Position numbers and translations under genes: made by a program
Part shown: positions 63,229 to 64,000 of the stretch, piece after piece
Position numbering within the stretch: position 1 is the first letter of the stretch
Layout: every line of letters starts with the position of its first letter
From: Frateuria_A sp051900415
GTDB taxonomy: Bacteria; Pseudomonadota; Gammaproteobacteria; Xanthomonadales; Rhodanobacteraceae
DNA: 64,000 nucleotides
Direction: 5' to 3'
Assembly: GCF_051900415.1 (NCBI RefSeq)
Contig: NZ_JBHZGL010000003.1
Location: 248,001-312,000, forward strand
Notes under the pieces: model-generated
The model's database searches: none
What the model saw: the letters and a program-made list of their open reading frames with translations, nothing else
Told to the model about the DNA's origin: nothing

Positions 63229-64000
63229 ATGCGATACCAGGGCGTTTCCGGAAGCATCCTCGACGCGGTGGGCGACACGCCGCTGCTCCGGATCGAGGGC
63301 ATCTACGCCAAGCTCGAGTTCCTCAACCCGTCCGGTTCGATCAAGGCGCGCATCGCAAAATATATGATCGAGCGGGCGGAGGAGGAGGGCCTGCTCAAGC
63401 CCGGCGACACCATCGTCGAGGCGACCAGCGGCAACACCGGCAACGCGTTGTCGATGGTCGCGGCGGTCAAGGGCTACCGCATGCTGGTGGTCATGCCCGA
63501 GGGGCTGTCCAGCGAGCGCGTCGCAATCTCGCGCGCGTACGGCGCCGACGTGCTGTTCTGCGGCAACTTCCATGTCGACCAGGCGCTGGAGCGCGCGCGG
63601 GAGCTGGGACGCCAGGCGGGCTTCTTCTTCCCTGGCCAGTTCGAGTCCGAATGGAACGTGGAGGAGAACCGCCTCATCCTGGGTCCGGAAATTCTTGCCC
63701 AGTTAGCTCCCGGTCGGTTGCCCGATGCGCTGGTGCTGGGCGTCGGCACCGGTGGCACGCTGGTCGGCGTCGGCCAGGCGTTCCGCGAGGCCAATCCGGA
63801 CGTGCGCCTGTTCGCGATGGAACCCAGCGAATCGCGCACCATCCTGTGCGGCGAGATCGCCTCGCACACCATCGAGGGTATCTCCGACGGGTTCATTCCC
63901 GGCATCTTCCAGCGCAACGCCGGCCTCGTGAACGAGGTGCTCAGCGTGTCCAGCGAGGATGCCGTGGCCGCGATGCGCGACCTTGCCCGCCACCATGGCT
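63229..64000 (+). CDS. PLP-dependent cysteine synthase family protein (N-terminal part)
   Basis: The first 257 codons are inside the window; the gene continues past the right edge. It starts MRYQGVSGSILDAVGDTPLL. The PLP lysine is K39 in FLNPSGSIKARIA, and the phosphate or substrate loop is EATSGNTGNALS. GVGTGGTLVGVG is the second PLP-phosphate loop. It could make cysteine from O-acetylserine and sulfide, or be a cystathionine beta-synthase or a related enzyme; the missing C-terminus prevents a decision. Probably co-transcribed with the AhpD-like gene. Confidence 0.88.
   Translation, partial: MRYQGVSGSILDAVGDTPLLRIEGIYAKLEFLNPSGSIKARIAKYMIERAEEEGLLKPGDTIVEATSGNTGNALSMVAAVKGYRMLVVMPEGLSSERVAISRAYGADVLFCGNFHVDQALERARELGRQAGFFFPGQFESEWNVEENRLILGPEILAQLAPGRLPDALVLGVGTGGTLVGVGQAFREANPDVRLFAMEPSESRTILCGEIASHTIEGISDGFIPGIFQRNAGLVNEVLSVSSEDAVAAMRDLARHHG

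Overview
The window is chromosomal DNA of a high-GC (about two-thirds G+C by eye) gammaproteobacterium. The best fit is the Xanthomonadales, probably the Rhodanobacteraceae (Rhodanobacter/Dyella/Luteibacter type) or a close relative. The reasons are protein character, a his operon headed by a TrpR-like gene, the order pyrG-kdsA-eno-ftsB-ispD-ispF-truD-surE-pcm-nlpD, the order tig-clpP-clpX-lon-hup-tRNA-tRNA-ppiD, a Tat-exported HiPIP, and nlpD without an adjacent rpoS. The genus is inferred, not proven.

Region 1 (1-9.7 kb, minus strand) is a type IV secretion operon in the order virB7-B8-B9-B10-B11-B1-B2-B3-B4-B5-B6. B6 runs off the left edge. The order, and a long VirB7 lipoprotein with an N0-like domain, match the Xanthomonadales antibacterial X-T4SS. 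virD4 and effector/immunity genes are not in the window.

Region 2 (10.2-17.85 kb, plus strand) is a complete histidine operon: trpR-like-hisG-D-C-B-H-A-F-IE. Almost all junctions are 4-nt stop/start overlaps, and two tiny ORFs (32 and 23 aa) bridge the only two gaps. It has one good sigma70-type promoter and an imperfect dyad before the regulator gene.

Region 3 (17.85-21.3 kb, minus strand) is a methionine-salvage operon (mtnB-mtnD-mtnC) followed 7 nt later by a membrane-anchored C13 (legumain/caspase-like) peptidase. The end of the peptidase gene has been duplicated twice together with a REP hairpin.

Region 4 (21.4-32 kb) is mixed: a HiPIP, an AT-rich intergenic patch, two tandem APC permeases, a NUDIX hydrolase, 3-hydroxyanthranilate dioxygenase, an ECF sigma/anti-sigma pair, parE and an M24 aminopeptidase.

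Region 5 (32.3-50.2 kb) is mostly housekeeping: CTP synthase, KDO8P synthase, enolase, FtsB, the MEP-pathway enzymes IspD/IspF, MgtE, TruD, SurE, Pcm, a YqaA-like membrane protein, NlpD, YhbY, RlmE and FtsH. Two MacB-like permeases without an adjacent ATPase, an Smr protein and an Mth938-type protein interrupt it.

Region 6 (50.3-60.6 kb) holds a five-tRNA operon (Arg-Pro-Arg-His-Lys), tRNA-Leu, the proteostasis block tig-clpP-clpX-lon, a HU gene, tRNA-Val, tRNA-Asp and ppiD. Region 7 (60.8-64 kb) holds fabI, an unknown membrane protein, a 61-aa protein, an AhpD-like protein and the start of a cysteine synthase-like gene.

Two families of short palindromes that start with GTAG (REP/RAYT type) sit at gene ends throughout. 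At least three of them touch or supply the stop codon of a neighbouring gene. I saw no rRNA, CRISPR array, prophage or insertion sequence.
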